Source: Shewanella waksmanii ATCC BAA-643
GTDB lineage: Bacteria > Pseudomonadota > Gammaproteobacteria > Enterobacterales > Shewanellaceae
Reading direction: 5' to 3'
Assembly (NCBI RefSeq): GCF_000518805.1
Contig: NZ_KI912499.1
Location: forward strand, 9,846-73,845
Length of the DNA stretch: 64,000 nt
This document shows positions 17,832-27,174 of the stretch, piece after piece. Both the position numbers and the translations under genes were made by a program. A model generated the notes under the pieces. It saw nothing but the letters and a program-made list of their open reading frames with translations. It was not told where the DNA came from and searched no databases. Position 1 is the stretch's first letter. Every line of letters starts with the position of its first letter.

Positions 17832-19043
17832 ATGAAAAGAGTCGTGATCACCGGACTTGGTGTAGTGTCAAGTATTGGTAACAACAAGCAAGAAGTCACT
17901 GAGTCACTTAAAGCTGGCCGAAGTGGCATTACACATTCAGATCAATTTGAAGAGATGAAGCTTCGTAGCCATGTCTGGGGCGATATCAAGTTAGATCCTA
18001 AAGAACATATTGATCGCAAAGCACTGCGTTTTATGGGCGATGCAGCAGCATACGCATACATTGCTATGCAGCAAGCGATTGAAGATGCCAATTTAACCGA
18101 AGAGCAGTATTCAGATCCGCGCGTCGGCATTATTGTTGGTACCGGTGGCGCATCGAGCGCTAACCAAGTACAAGCTGCTGATACGCTGCGTGCTAAAGGT
18201 GTTAAACGTGTCGGCCCATACATTGTGCCGCGTATTATGGCCAGCACGGCCAGTGCCTGCTTAGCAACACCGTTTAAAATTAAAGGCATGAACTATTCAA
18301 TTAGTTCTGCGTGCGCGACCAGCGCCCACTGTATTGGTCACGCTGTTGAGCTTATCCAAATGGGTAAGCAAGATATGGTATTTGCTGGTGGCTCAGAAGA
18401 GTTAGATTGGACCTTGACCATGGGTTTTGATGCTATGGGTGCCTTATCGACTAAGTATAACGACACGCCTGAAAAGGCATCACGGACTTATGATGCTGAC
18501 CGTGACGGTTTTGTTATCTCTGGTGGTGGCGGTATCTTGGTGGTTGAAGAGCTTGAGCATGCACTCGCGCGTGGCGCCAAAATATATGCTGAGGTTGTTG
18601 GTTATGGTGCATCTTCTGATGGCTATGACATGGTTGCGCCATCAGGCGAAGGTGCTGTGCGTTGTATGCAGATGGCATTGGCAGATGTAGACACTAAAGT
18701 TGACTATATCAACACTCATGGCACGTCAACGCCAGTGGGTGACATGCGTGAGTTAGAAGCGTTAAAAGAGACATTTGGTGATGCGTTGCCAGCTATCGCT
18801 TCTACTAAATCGTTAACAGGTCATGCCTTAGGCGCGGCCGGTGCTCACGAAGCGATTTATAGCCTGATTATGCTAGAAAATAACTTCATTGCCCCGAGCA
18901 TTAACATCGATACCGTTGATGAGAAAGCCCAAGGGATGCCTTTGGTTACCCAGTACACTGAAACTGAGCTCAATACTGTTATGAGCAACAGCTTTGGTTT
19001 TGGCGGTACTAACGCAACTTTAGTGATGCGCAAATATAAATAG
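17832..19043 (+). CDS. fabB: 3-oxoacyl-[ACP] synthase I FabB
   Basis: 403 residues. Condensing enzyme of fatty acid elongation, needed for unsaturated fatty acid synthesis. The active-site Cys161 is in SSACATSAHC; the two histidines lie in NTHGTSTPVGD (about 296) and SLTGHALGAAGAHE (about 331). The C-terminal NSFGFGGTNATLVM is also canonical. ATG 17832 has an AATAATG context with no strong Shine-Dalgarno. Divergent from mnmC with a 103-bp gap. Confidence 0.96.
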   Translation: MKRVVITGLGVVSSIGNNKQEVTESLKAGRSGITHSDQFEEMKLRSHVWGDIKLDPKEHIDRKALRFMGDAAAYAYIAMQQAIEDANLTEEQYSDPRVGIIVGTGGASSANQVQAADTLRAKGVKRVGPYIVPRIMASTASACLATPFKIKGMNYSISSACATSAHCIGHAVELIQMGKQDMVFAGGSEELDWTLTMGFDAMGALSTKYNDTPEKASRTYDADRDGFVISGGGGILVVEELEHALARGAKIYAEVVGYGASSDGYDMVAPSGEGAVRCMQMALADVDTKVDYINTHGTSTPVGDMRELEALKETFGDALPAIASTKSLTGHALGAAGAHEAIYSLIMLENNFIAPSINIDTVDEKAQGMPLVTQYTETELNTVMSNSFGFGGTNATLVMRKYK

Positions 19044-19104
19044 TCGTTAAGTGTTAAATACCGCCGTATTGATAACATTGCGGCGATTTAATGCGATAGA
19101 CAAT

Positions 19105-19136
19105 AAAAAGGGGAAGCCATTTGGCTTCCCCTTTTT
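19105..19136. terminator. Bidirectional terminator between fabB and yciK
   Basis: AAAAAGGGGAAGCC-attt-GGCTTCCCCTTTTT: a 14-bp perfect stem with A-run and T-run on its flanks, serving both convergent genes. Confidence 0.92.
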
Positions 19137-19159
19137 ATTGGTTGGCTATACCAGTTATT

Positions 19160-19897
19160 TTACTGGGCATTGAGCTGCTGGCCGTTGATATCTTTTGAAT
19201 CATCGCCCATCAAATAAAGGTAGGTGGGCATAATTTCAGCAGGCGTTTTTAGGGTTTGTGGATTCTCTGCTGGGTAAGCATTGGCGCGCATCCCTGTTCG
19301 TGTTGCACCAGGGTTGATGCTGTTAGTACGCAGGTTTGAGCCTTGGAACTCATGGGCAATTGACTGCATCATGCCTTCGGTAGCAAACTTTGACATCGCG
19401 TATTCCCCCCAAAACGCACGGCCTTGACGACCAACACCGCTTGAGGTGAATACTAAAGAAGCCAGCGGCGCTTTTTTCAATACCGGTAGTAAGGCTTTAG
19501 TGAGCATGATTTCGGCTATCACGTTGACCTTCATTACCTCTTCTACTGAACTCATCGAGATATGCTCAAATGGACCCAACACACCCAACAAACTGGCGTT
19601 GTGTAGCAGCCCATCTAAATGACCAAATTGTTGCTCGATAGTTTCGGCCATATCGATGTAGTTTTGCTCCGTCGCCCCTTTTAAGTCCAATGGGATAATT
19701 GCAGGCTGTGGACCACCGGCTTGTTCTATTTCGTCGTATACGGCTTCAAGTTTTTTAACCGTTTTACCTAATAATATCACGGTAGCGCCGTGGGCAGCAT
19801 AGGCCAAAGCGGCAGCTCGACCGATCCCATCTCCGGCTCCTGTTACCAAGATTGTTTTGTTATTGAGTAGATTTTCTGTTGCTTGATATTCCAACAT
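19160..19897 (-). CDS. yciK: YciK family short-chain dehydrogenase
   Basis: 245 residues, classical SDR length. Nucleotide-binding motif TGAGDGIGR near residue 19, the structural NAS motif (HNASLLG), catalytic Ser in FTSSGVGR and YAMSK (Tyr and Lys separated by three). The insertion pattern and ending (YLYLMGDDSKDINGQQLNAQ) match YciK oxidoreductases. The physiological substrate is unknown. Confidence 0.88.
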   Translation of the reverse strand: MLEYQATENLLNNKTILVTGAGDGIGRAAALAYAAHGATVILLGKTVKKLEAVYDEIEQAGGPQPAIIPLDLKGATEQNYIDMAETIEQQFGHLDGLLHNASLLGVLGPFEHISMSSVEEVMKVNVIAEIMLTKALLPVLKKAPLASLVFTSSGVGRQGRAFWGEYAMSKFATEGMMQSIAHEFQGSNLRTNSINPGATRTGMRANAYPAENPQTLKTPAEIMPTYLYLMGDDSKDINGQQLNAQ

Positions 19898-20156
19898 GAC
19901 GCTGTCGTTCCTTTTGGCGGAAAAGCCCGCTACTACTGTGATTTATCGGGTGTCTTACACTTGTTTTAAACAAATGATTGATTTTTGCTCATTAAATTCG
20001 CTTTGTTTGTGACAAAATTGTAGCTAAGTCAATAATTTTACGTTAACTTGAACTAAAAATAAGGCCACAAATGTCCTTAGGTCACACCTATTATCGACTA
20101 TTGTGACCAATTTTTGGGGAAAACAAAATTATTACAACAAGATTTGGGGAAAAAAG

Positions 20157-22646
20157 ATGAAAAGACTCTTTTTGGGTGTTGCTATTGCATCTGCGTTGGG
20201 CCTGACAGGCTGTAGTGAAGACAGTGTTAATGAACTGGCGGAAAAAACCGAACCGCTCATTCCTCAGTCGCAAATGGTGTTTGATCCTGCAGCAGGCGAT
20301 GTTCCATTACCAAACGATTTACTCTTTAGTGGCACTACAGATGGCACCATTAACATTCCCGGTGAAATGGCGGATGGTAGTAGTGACTACACAGATCCAA
20401 GCATGGCCCTTGGTGCATTAGATGGTTGGTCAACCACCTCTCCAATTTCAATTACAGTCGCACCTGCAATGGACCATGACGGCAGCATGCTTAGCTTAGC
20501 CGCTGAGTCTGTCGCTCAGCCTGGTGCGGTGCGAGTATTTGAAGCCACTGTCGGCGGCTCACTGTCAAGTGACCCTGAGTGTCAAACACAAGCTGATGTG
20601 TCCGCCTGTAAAGTGGGCGATGAGTTGCAATATGGTGTTGATTATATTTCAACAGCTTCGGGCAATACCATTGCAATTGTACCGCTTAAACCGCTTAAGT
20701 TTGGTCAGTCTTATATCTACGCGACAACCAATTTAATTCAAGACTCTGAAGGTCGAGCAATCGCTCCATCATCAACTTATGGCTTGCTAAAGCTAGATAT
20801 CGATACGAACCCGCTTGAAACCCCAGATCAGTTGCTGCTGCAAACGCTAGTTAATAGCTATGAAAAGGGCATGGCTGAGGCGCACGGTGTAGACAGTGAA
20901 ACCATTAGTTATTCTGGATTATTTACCACTCAATCTGTAGCTGATGTCTATGAAACGACTAAGCTGCTGATGGCGCAACCAGGCTCACCTTATGGGCCTA
21001 ACTTCTCCGTGCCGCCAACGCCAGCAGGTTATACCGTGGCGCAAGCAGCAGGGTTAACGCCAGCAGATGGCTTAGCTTATGTGTTATCAGATTTAGCCGA
21101 TGTTTATGTGGCTGAACTCGAGCTGCCGCATTACGGCGATTGTTCGCGTAACGCCTGTTTAGATGCCAACTTACAACCAACAATCAATGGTCGTTGGTTA
21201 GCACAGGGTGACAGCCCTGTTTCAGTGCTACTCGCGTTGCAAGTGGGCACATTGAGCCAGGAGTCATATGGCATGCAAGCTGTTGCACAGGGCATTGAAG
21301 ATCCTGCTGCTGCGCTCGGTAACCCGGCATTATTGGCTGGTAAAACCTTCCTGCTTGATGATGGCACTCCGGCCGACAAGAGTAAGCATTTAACTAAGTT
21401 TAATCCAATTCCAAAGATTAAGAGTTACGAGAAAGTACCGGTTCTGATCGCCATGCCAAATGCTGCTAAGTTGCAAGCGTTTAATGAGGAGCAAGGATTG
21501 CCGTTCACGCCACCAACAAATGGTTGGCCTACTAACATCGCCCTACATGGTTTAGGCGGTGGTAAGGAGATGGCGTTAGCTTTCGCAGGTACCTATGCGG
21601 CAATGGGGATAGCAACAATTGCGATTGACCAGCCACTGCATGGTGCGCGCTCATTTGACGCCAACGGTGATGGGGTTTACGAAGTGTCAGCTTCCGATCC
21701 TGCATATGGTTATGTGGTCGGTACACCAGAAGCTTTTGTTAACGGCAACCCATTAGCCTTTGTTAACGTAGCGAGTACCTTATCGGTACGTGATAACTTC
21801 CGTCAGAGTGTGGTTGACCATTTAGGTCTGCGCCTAGCGTTGACGGGCTTGTCATTGCAACTAGCACAAATGGAGCTGCCACAAGTATTTGATATTGGTA
21901 AAATCAGCTCTCAAGGCCTGAGTTTAGGTGGCATTGTTAATACTAACTTCGCCACTTATGCCAGCACCGGATTGACCGACCCAAGCTCAGGTACAGCATT
22001 GCCAAATGTTTATGCGGTCAATGCAGCATCACTCGTCGCACCAGCAGGTGGCTTTGCCGGTACCTTTATTGGCTCAGCAACCTTTGGTCCAATCTTGTTT
22101 GACACTATTGTGGCAACCGAAGATTTCCAAGCGCTTGTGGATGAAGCGAATACCGAAGGTTATGAGCCTGGTACACCTGAGTACGCAGCGCTTGTACAGC
22201 AAGTTTATGCGGGCTTCTTACCTACGTTTGCCTTTGCAGTACAAACTGCAGTCGACAGTGCTGACCCAATTAACCATGCAGCAATGCTTAAAGCGACTGG
22301 TCTACCATTGCACTTAGTAGAAATGGTTGGTGATGGCGGCGATCATTTACCTGACCAAGTGTTGCCAAATAGTGTTGAAGGCTTCCCGGTATCAGGTACA
22401 GAGCCACTGATTGCTAACCTTGGACTTGCGTGTATTGATCGCACAACTGCAAGCTCTGGTGCGGTGCGCTTCTCTAAAGGTCACCATAGCTCATTGCTTG
22501 GTCCTAACGAAGTAGAAGGCTCATTGGCTGCAACCGTTGAGATGCAACAGCAAGTAGCGGCATTTGCGCTTACAGCTGGTAAAGGCTCTGCGACTATCTT
22601 AGTTGAAGACCAAGACGTACTGCGTCTTTGTCCTGAGACTAACTAA
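20157..22646 (+). CDS. VolA/Pla-1 family phospholipase lipoprotein
   Basis: 829 residues. Signal peptide and lipobox LTGC show a lipid-anchored protein. The start at ATG 20157 has GGGGA upstream and gives this signal directly; the frame is open to 20103. An N-terminal Ig-like half (FDPAAGDVPLPNDLLF) is followed by an alpha/beta-hydrolase with an oxyanion region ALHGLGGGK, nucleophile Ser589 in GLSLG and a late histidine in KGHHSSLLG. In Vibrio cholerae VolA is a surface-exposed lysophospholipase that releases fatty acids from host lysophosphatidylcholine for uptake by FadL. A scavenging role here is inferred. A terminator follows. Confidence 0.85.
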   Translation: MKRLFLGVAIASALGLTGCSEDSVNELAEKTEPLIPQSQMVFDPAAGDVPLPNDLLFSGTTDGTINIPGEMADGSSDYTDPSMALGALDGWSTTSPISITVAPAMDHDGSMLSLAAESVAQPGAVRVFEATVGGSLSSDPECQTQADVSACKVGDELQYGVDYISTASGNTIAIVPLKPLKFGQSYIYATTNLIQDSEGRAIAPSSTYGLLKLDIDTNPLETPDQLLLQTLVNSYEKGMAEAHGVDSETISYSGLFTTQSVADVYETTKLLMAQPGSPYGPNFSVPPTPAGYTVAQAAGLTPADGLAYVLSDLADVYVAELELPHYGDCSRNACLDANLQPTINGRWLAQGDSPVSVLLALQVGTLSQESYGMQAVAQGIEDPAAALGNPALLAGKTFLLDDGTPADKSKHLTKFNPIPKIKSYEKVPVLIAMPNAAKLQAFNEEQGLPFTPPTNGWPTNIALHGLGGGKEMALAFAGTYAAMGIATIAIDQPLHGARSFDANGDGVYEVSASDPAYGYVVGTPEAFVNGNPLAFVNVASTLSVRDNFRQSVVDHLGLRLALTGLSLQLAQMELPQVFDIGKISSQGLSLGGIVNTNFATYASTGLTDPSSGTALPNVYAVNAASLVAPAGGFAGTFIGSATFGPILFDTIVATEDFQALVDEANTEGYEPGTPEYAALVQQVYAGFLPTFAFAVQTAVDSADPINHAAMLKATGLPLHLVEMVGDGGDHLPDQVLPNSVEGFPVSGTEPLIANLGLACIDRTTASSGAVRFSKGHHSSLLGPNEVEGSLAATVEMQQQVAAFALTAGKGSATILVEDQDVLRLCPETN

Positions 22647-22673
22647 TCACTCGATATAAAGTGATTTAATTGA

Positions 22674-22700
22674 AAAACCCAGCAAATGCTGGGTTTTTTT
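22674..22700 (+). terminator. Terminator after the phospholipase gene
   Basis: AACCCAGCA-aa-TGCTGGGTT with a T-run of eight. A weaker stem AATCACT/AGTGATT lies just before it, over the stop codon. Confidence 0.9.
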
Positions 22701-22809
22701 ATTGTCTACGCCTGATAGAATGTCACGCAATTTTATTTGTTTAGTCTAGTGCCAGCTTGAGCTTGTGAATTTAATGGCCTTTGCTGACTGACCCCCGCGG
22801 GAGAATATT

Positions 22810-23841
22810 TTGGAATTTTTGTACGAGTACGGCTTGTTCTTTGCTAAAGCGCTGACGGTTGTGGTTGCGATTGCTGCTGTGGTGATTATTGTTGCTGCTT
22901 CGGCATCAAAACAAGGTGGAGATAAAGGTGAGTTGAAACTGACTAATATGTCGGAAAAACTAACCGAGCTTAAACACCATTTAAAAGAAGAGTTGTTAGA
23001 TAAAAAGCAATTTAAAGCTTATGAAAAAGAGCTAAAAGCCGCAGAAAAAGCTAAAGAGAAGGCGGAGAAAAAGGGCGAGGGGGATGATCCTAAGCCGCGT
23101 GTTTATGTGATTGACTTTAAGGGGAGTATCGATGCCAATGAAGTGGCGTCGTTGCGTGAAGAAGTCAGCGCGGTAATTGCGGTTGCTGAGCCGAAAGATG
23201 AGGTGATCGTCAATGTCGAAAGTGGTGGCGGTATGGTTCATGGTTATGGCCTTGCAGCAAGCCAGCTAGACCGTTTACGTCAAGCTAGTATCCCATTATC
23301 TATCTGCGTTGATAAAGTCGCTGCAAGTGGCGGCTATATGATGGCCTGCGTTGCAAACAAGGTCTATGCTGCACCGTTTGCGATTGTTGGTTCAATTGGT
23401 GTGATAGCGCAAATCCCTAATTTTAATCGCTTGCTTAAAAAGCATGATATTGACTATGAACAGCATACTGCCGGGAACTTTAAGCGCACGCTAACCGTAT
23501 TTGGTGAAAACACCGATGAAGGACGCGAGAAATTTCAAAAAGAGCTGGAAGAAACTCACGTATTGTTTAAAGACTTCATTGGCAACTATCGACCCGATGT
23601 CGATCTTGAAAAAGTCGCAACTGGTGAGCATTGGTACGGTCAACAAGCGATTGATTTAGGCTTGATTGATGAAGTATCAACCAGTGATGATGTGATCATG
23701 AAACTCGCAGAAGATAAAACAGTAATTAAAATTCGTTATCAGTTGAAAAAGAAGCTAGCAGATAAAATCGCACATGGTGCAAGCCTATCTTTTAACGCGA
23801 TTTTTAATCGTATTGCAGAGAAAAATCAACCGTTAAATTGA
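22810..23841 (+). CDS. sohB: Inner-membrane protease SohB (peptidase S49)
   Basis: 343 residues. One N-terminal membrane segment (about 8-32), a lysine/glutamate-rich coiled region (about 45-90), then the ClpP-like S49 domain with the nucleophile Ser in KVAASGGYMMA and the general-base Lys in GNFKRTLTV. It is thought to degrade membrane or signal peptides in the periplasm. The TTG start at 22810 follows GGGAG and gives MEFLYEYGLFFAK, close to E. coli SohB (MELLSEYGLFLAK). Single gene with a strong terminator. Confidence 0.93.
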   Translation: MEFLYEYGLFFAKALTVVVAIAAVVIIVAASASKQGGDKGELKLTNMSEKLTELKHHLKEELLDKKQFKAYEKELKAAEKAKEKAEKKGEGDDPKPRVYVIDFKGSIDANEVASLREEVSAVIAVAEPKDEVIVNVESGGGMVHGYGLAASQLDRLRQASIPLSICVDKVAASGGYMMACVANKVYAAPFAIVGSIGVIAQIPNFNRLLKKHDIDYEQHTAGNFKRTLTVFGENTDEGREKFQKELEETHVLFKDFIGNYRPDVDLEKVATGEHWYGQQAIDLGLIDEVSTSDDVIMKLAEDKTVIKIRYQLKKKLADKIAHGASLSFNAIFNRIAEKNQPLN

Positions 23842-24539
23842 GCATTCTAGCTCACTTTTAATCAGGCTTCGTCAGCATGGCATTGGGATATTGATGCCAT
23901 GCTGACGGGTTTTAGTTATCGTTTTTACACTCATCTTTAACCATTGCGTTGAACGATAGCGTTTTAGTTTTGCGGCTCGTCAAACTCAATGCCTGTTCCT
24001 CAATACCCGTTCCTGTCGTTTCATTTGTGCTGAGTTTGCTTTAGCTTTTGTCTCTATTCCTATCCCTACTCCTATCTATATCTCCATATTTGCCGTCGTA
24101 CGTATCTTTTATTGATCTCTTGGTTTGCTAGCTTCGACTATACCAGCTTATTGATAGGTGCAGCATTGCTTGAGTATGGAATTGGTGCCGCTGTTGCGTG
24201 ATAGAGCTTCATTCTAGCTTTGTAAACTTAGTGCTAGAGAGTGTAAGTAAGTGTGTACTCTCAAATTTGTTCTGCCATCGTAGTTAAAGTTTGAGGTGGC
24301 TTATCTAGAACGTGGCTCAAGTTATTGTTTTGTATTTATTTTATTTTGGTTCCTTGCCTTTATTAAATAGACAAAAAGCAGTCATTACTGACTATTGTGT
24401 GATTTTTGTACCAAGGCGAAGTGGGGTGGCGTTGCTGCTATGTAAAGCCTTGCAAAGACCGACGTTCACAGTTTAATTTATTGGCGTAAGTCATTAACAT
24501 TGTGACTATAAAAATAATGAAATCTTGGGATTTAATTCG
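23842..24539. other. Long intergenic region, sohB to RND operon
   Basis: About 700 bp with no gene I can support. It holds the sohB terminator (23870-23913), a degenerate hexamer tract of CTA-ending units (24051-24086), an inverted GAGAGT/ACTCTC pair near 24236-24262 and AGTCA-ttac-TGACT (24380-24393) 147 bp before the efflux operon. The last could be an operator for the pump; the regulator is not in the window. Confidence 0.5.
23870..23913 (+). terminator. Terminator after sohB
   Basis: A perfect 14-bp stem CGTCAGCATGGCAT/ATGCCATGCTGACG with a 10-nt loop, followed by GGTTTT. Confidence 0.85.
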
Positions 24540-25925
24540 ATGAGCAAACACCTCACTAAATTGGGGATCGTGTTGTCGATAAGCCTGCTGGCCGGTTGCA
24601 GCAGCACAACATACATTGATGAAACACAGGTCAATCCACCGCTGCCACAAACTTGGTATACCAGCGTGCAAGCGCTTAAAGAAAACCAACCTTGGGTAAC
24701 AGCCATTGCCACAGAGCAACTATTAGAACTGGCAAATATTGCACTTATTCGCAACCAAGCATTGATTCAGTTGGCGTTAGATGTCGAGATTAAACAGCAG
24801 CAGCTTATCAGCACAGATGCCGATTTTTGGCCGGAGCTTACCGGATCATTAAATTCCGGGCGCAATGGTGATAGTGACAGCCAAACTAACACCAACAGCT
24901 TGAGCTTTGACTTGAGCTACGAGCTTGATATTTGGGGAAAACTATCTGATGCAGCTAAGGCGAGTAAGCTTGATCTGCTAACTGCACAAGCCAATTATCA
25001 GCAAGCTCGAGATACGTTAGTCGCTGATGTTGTTAGCGCTTACTACAAAGTGGTGACCTCACAAGAGCTGGTTAAATTGTATGAGCGCCGCACTGATAAC
25101 GCTAAAGTCAGTTTTGAAATTATCGAGTCCGGCTATTTTCAAGGGCTCAATACCGCTCTAGATGTCTACTTGACGCAAAATGAATATTATAACGAGCAAT
25201 CTAACCTGCATGGCCAACGTAGCCAATTAAATACCGATATCCGCCAATTGGAGAGGCTTTTAGGTGGTTATCCAGCAGCGGCGTTGATGGTTGATGCGCA
25301 GCTGCCATTATTACCTCAAGGCATCAAAATCGGCGTACCAAGTGAACTCGTTAAGCGTAAACCTTCGTTGCAAAGTGCTTGGTATCAACTGTTGTCACAA
25401 GATGCGACAGTTGCTTATACCCAAAAGCAACGCTATCCATCGTTGCGCTTGGGGGGCAGTGTTGGCAGCAGTAGTAGTGAATTTTCTGAGCTGTTCGATG
25501 GTGATTTTAGTAGTTGGTCAGTGGTGGCCGGATTAACATCGCCAATCTTTAATGCTGGTCGGTTAAAAGCGCAAACAGAACAACAAAAATTACTGTTAAA
25601 ACAGCAAGAGCAACAATACCTCATCACTTTGTTTAGCGCATTCGAACAGGTAGAAAACGCCCTAGATTTAGATGCCAGTTTACAACAACAGTATCAAGCC
25701 ACGCTCAAGTCACAAGATAACGCCCTGCAGGCGGAAACACTGTCCTTTGAGCAATACCAAGCAGGTTTAGAGAGTTACACCACAGTACTTGATGCACAGA
25801 CTCGTTCGTTTGTGGCGCAAACATCGGTGATTAATCTCAAAAATCAAATCATAGCTAATCGTATTCAATTGCACCTAGCGTTAGGTGGCGACCTTGATGC
25901 AGGTGTAACTCAAAATGAAAACTAA
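24540..25925 (+). CDS. RND efflux outer-membrane lipoprotein, TolC/NodT family
   Basis: 461 residues from ATG 24540, giving signal peptide and lipobox LAGC. Two OEP-type repeats with long coiled-coil stretches (about 60-250 and 260-450) match the NodT branch of TolC-like proteins: a trimeric outer-membrane channel with a periplasmic alpha-barrel. It is the first gene of a three-gene pump operon and its end overlaps the adaptor gene by 11 bp. This order (channel first) is less usual than adaptor-permease-channel. Confidence 0.87.
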   Translation: MSKHLTKLGIVLSISLLAGCSSTTYIDETQVNPPLPQTWYTSVQALKENQPWVTAIATEQLLELANIALIRNQALIQLALDVEIKQQQLISTDADFWPELTGSLNSGRNGDSDSQTNTNSLSFDLSYELDIWGKLSDAAKASKLDLLTAQANYQQARDTLVADVVSAYYKVVTSQELVKLYERRTDNAKVSFEIIESGYFQGLNTALDVYLTQNEYYNEQSNLHGQRSQLNTDIRQLERLLGGYPAAALMVDAQLPLLPQGIKIGVPSELVKRKPSLQSAWYQLLSQDATVAYTQKQRYPSLRLGGSVGSSSSEFSELFDGDFSSWSVVAGLTSPIFNAGRLKAQTEQQKLLLKQQEQQYLITLFSAFEQVENALDLDASLQQQYQATLKSQDNALQAETLSFEQYQAGLESYTTVLDAQTRSFVAQTSVINLKNQIIANRIQLHLALGGDLDAGVTQNEN

Positions 25926-27174
25926 AATGAACAAAAAATATCTCATTCCCGTAGCCATTGTGGCGGTGGTTGTTACCGTTATTGTACTCATTACTAGTAA
26001 CCCGCCCACGTCTAAACGAGGTGGAAAAAAGCCGATTAGCAATGTGATGGTCGAGACTCGCCAATTGCAATCAGCTGATTACCATGTCGAAGTGAGTAGT
26101 TTTGGTGTGGTTAAACCACGAACCCAAAGCTCATTGGTGACACAAGCATCCGGGCAGATCCTATCGATAAGTCCTAATTTTCGTGAAGGTGGCTTTTTTA
26201 ATAAAGGCGAAGTGCTGGTCCAGCTTGATGACCGTGATTATCTTGCTGAGGTGAAAATAGCCCAAGCCGGCATTTTACAGGCAAAACAGAGCCTGCAAGA
26301 AGAGCAAGCGCGTGTTGAACAAGCATTGATTGATTGGAAACGTTTAGGCAATGGCCGTGAACCAACAGAGCTGGTTTTACGTCAACCGCAACTGGCCGCC
26401 GCCCAAGCGGCTATGTTGTCAAACCAAGCCCAATTAGACAAAGCACTATTGGCGTTAGAGCGCACCAAAGTGGTTGCGCCATTTGATGGCCGTATTCTTG
26501 AAAAGAACGTAGATGTAGGGCGCGTGGTATCGACCAATGCACAGTTAGCGACCATTTATGCGACTGATTATGTTGAAATCCGCTTACCGATCAACAACCG
26601 AGATTTAGCGCTGGTCGATTTACCCGAGCAAGGAAAAAGGGCGGTGGCTGCGGTGCAATTTCAGTCCGATTTAATTGGCGTACAGAGCTGGCAAGGTCAG
26701 CTTGACCGCACTGAAGGTGCCATCGATAACAGTTCTCAGCAGTTATATGTTGTCGCGCAAATCGATGATCCTTTTAGTTACCAGAGTCAAAAGCAGATGC
26801 CACTCAAAATTGGCCAGTACTTGACGGCTAAAATTGCCGGTAAAGTGTTGCCTAACGCTATTGTGATCCCGACCAAAGCTATCTATCAAGGTAGTTACGT
26901 GTACGTGGTACAAGAGGGCAAATTACTGCGTACCGAAGTGAGTATTTTATGGCAAAACAGCCAAGATGCAGTGATAGCAAGTGGGTTAACAGCGGGTGAT
27001 GATTTGGTTCTGACCCCGCTTGGGCAAGTTAGCTCTGGCACGCCAGTTTCCATTGCAGGTGCACAGCAATCGCTGAAAAACCGTGGCGCTGCTCGTCCCG
27101 ATGGCGACACGGCAGATGCAGGCAAGCCACGCCGCGGCGAAAAAGCACCTAAGGCGAAGGAGATGCAGCAATGA
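25915..27174 (+). CDS. RND efflux periplasmic adaptor (membrane fusion protein)
   Basis: 419 residues. An N-terminal membrane segment (about 9-25), then a lipoyl/barrel-sandwich domain split by a short hairpin (QASGQILSISPNFREGGFFNKGEVLVQLDDRDY ... VVAPFDGRILEKNVDVGRVV), then a beta-barrel region. The C-terminal tail is Gly/Arg/Lys-rich. It links the inner-membrane pump to the outer-membrane channel. Translationally coupled on both sides: 11-bp overlap upstream and 4-bp ATGA overlap downstream. Confidence 0.9.
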   Translation: MKTKMNKKYLIPVAIVAVVVTVIVLITSNPPTSKRGGKKPISNVMVETRQLQSADYHVEVSSFGVVKPRTQSSLVTQASGQILSISPNFREGGFFNKGEVLVQLDDRDYLAEVKIAQAGILQAKQSLQEEQARVEQALIDWKRLGNGREPTELVLRQPQLAAAQAAMLSNQAQLDKALLALERTKVVAPFDGRILEKNVDVGRVVSTNAQLATIYATDYVEIRLPINNRDLALVDLPEQGKRAVAAVQFQSDLIGVQSWQGQLDRTEGAIDNSSQQLYVVAQIDDPFSYQSQKQMPLKIGQYLTAKIAGKVLPNAIVIPTKAIYQGSYVYVVQEGKLLRTEVSILWQNSQDAVIASGLTAGDDLVLTPLGQVSSGTPVSIAGAQQSLKNRGAARPDGDTADAGKPRRGEKAPKAKEMQQ

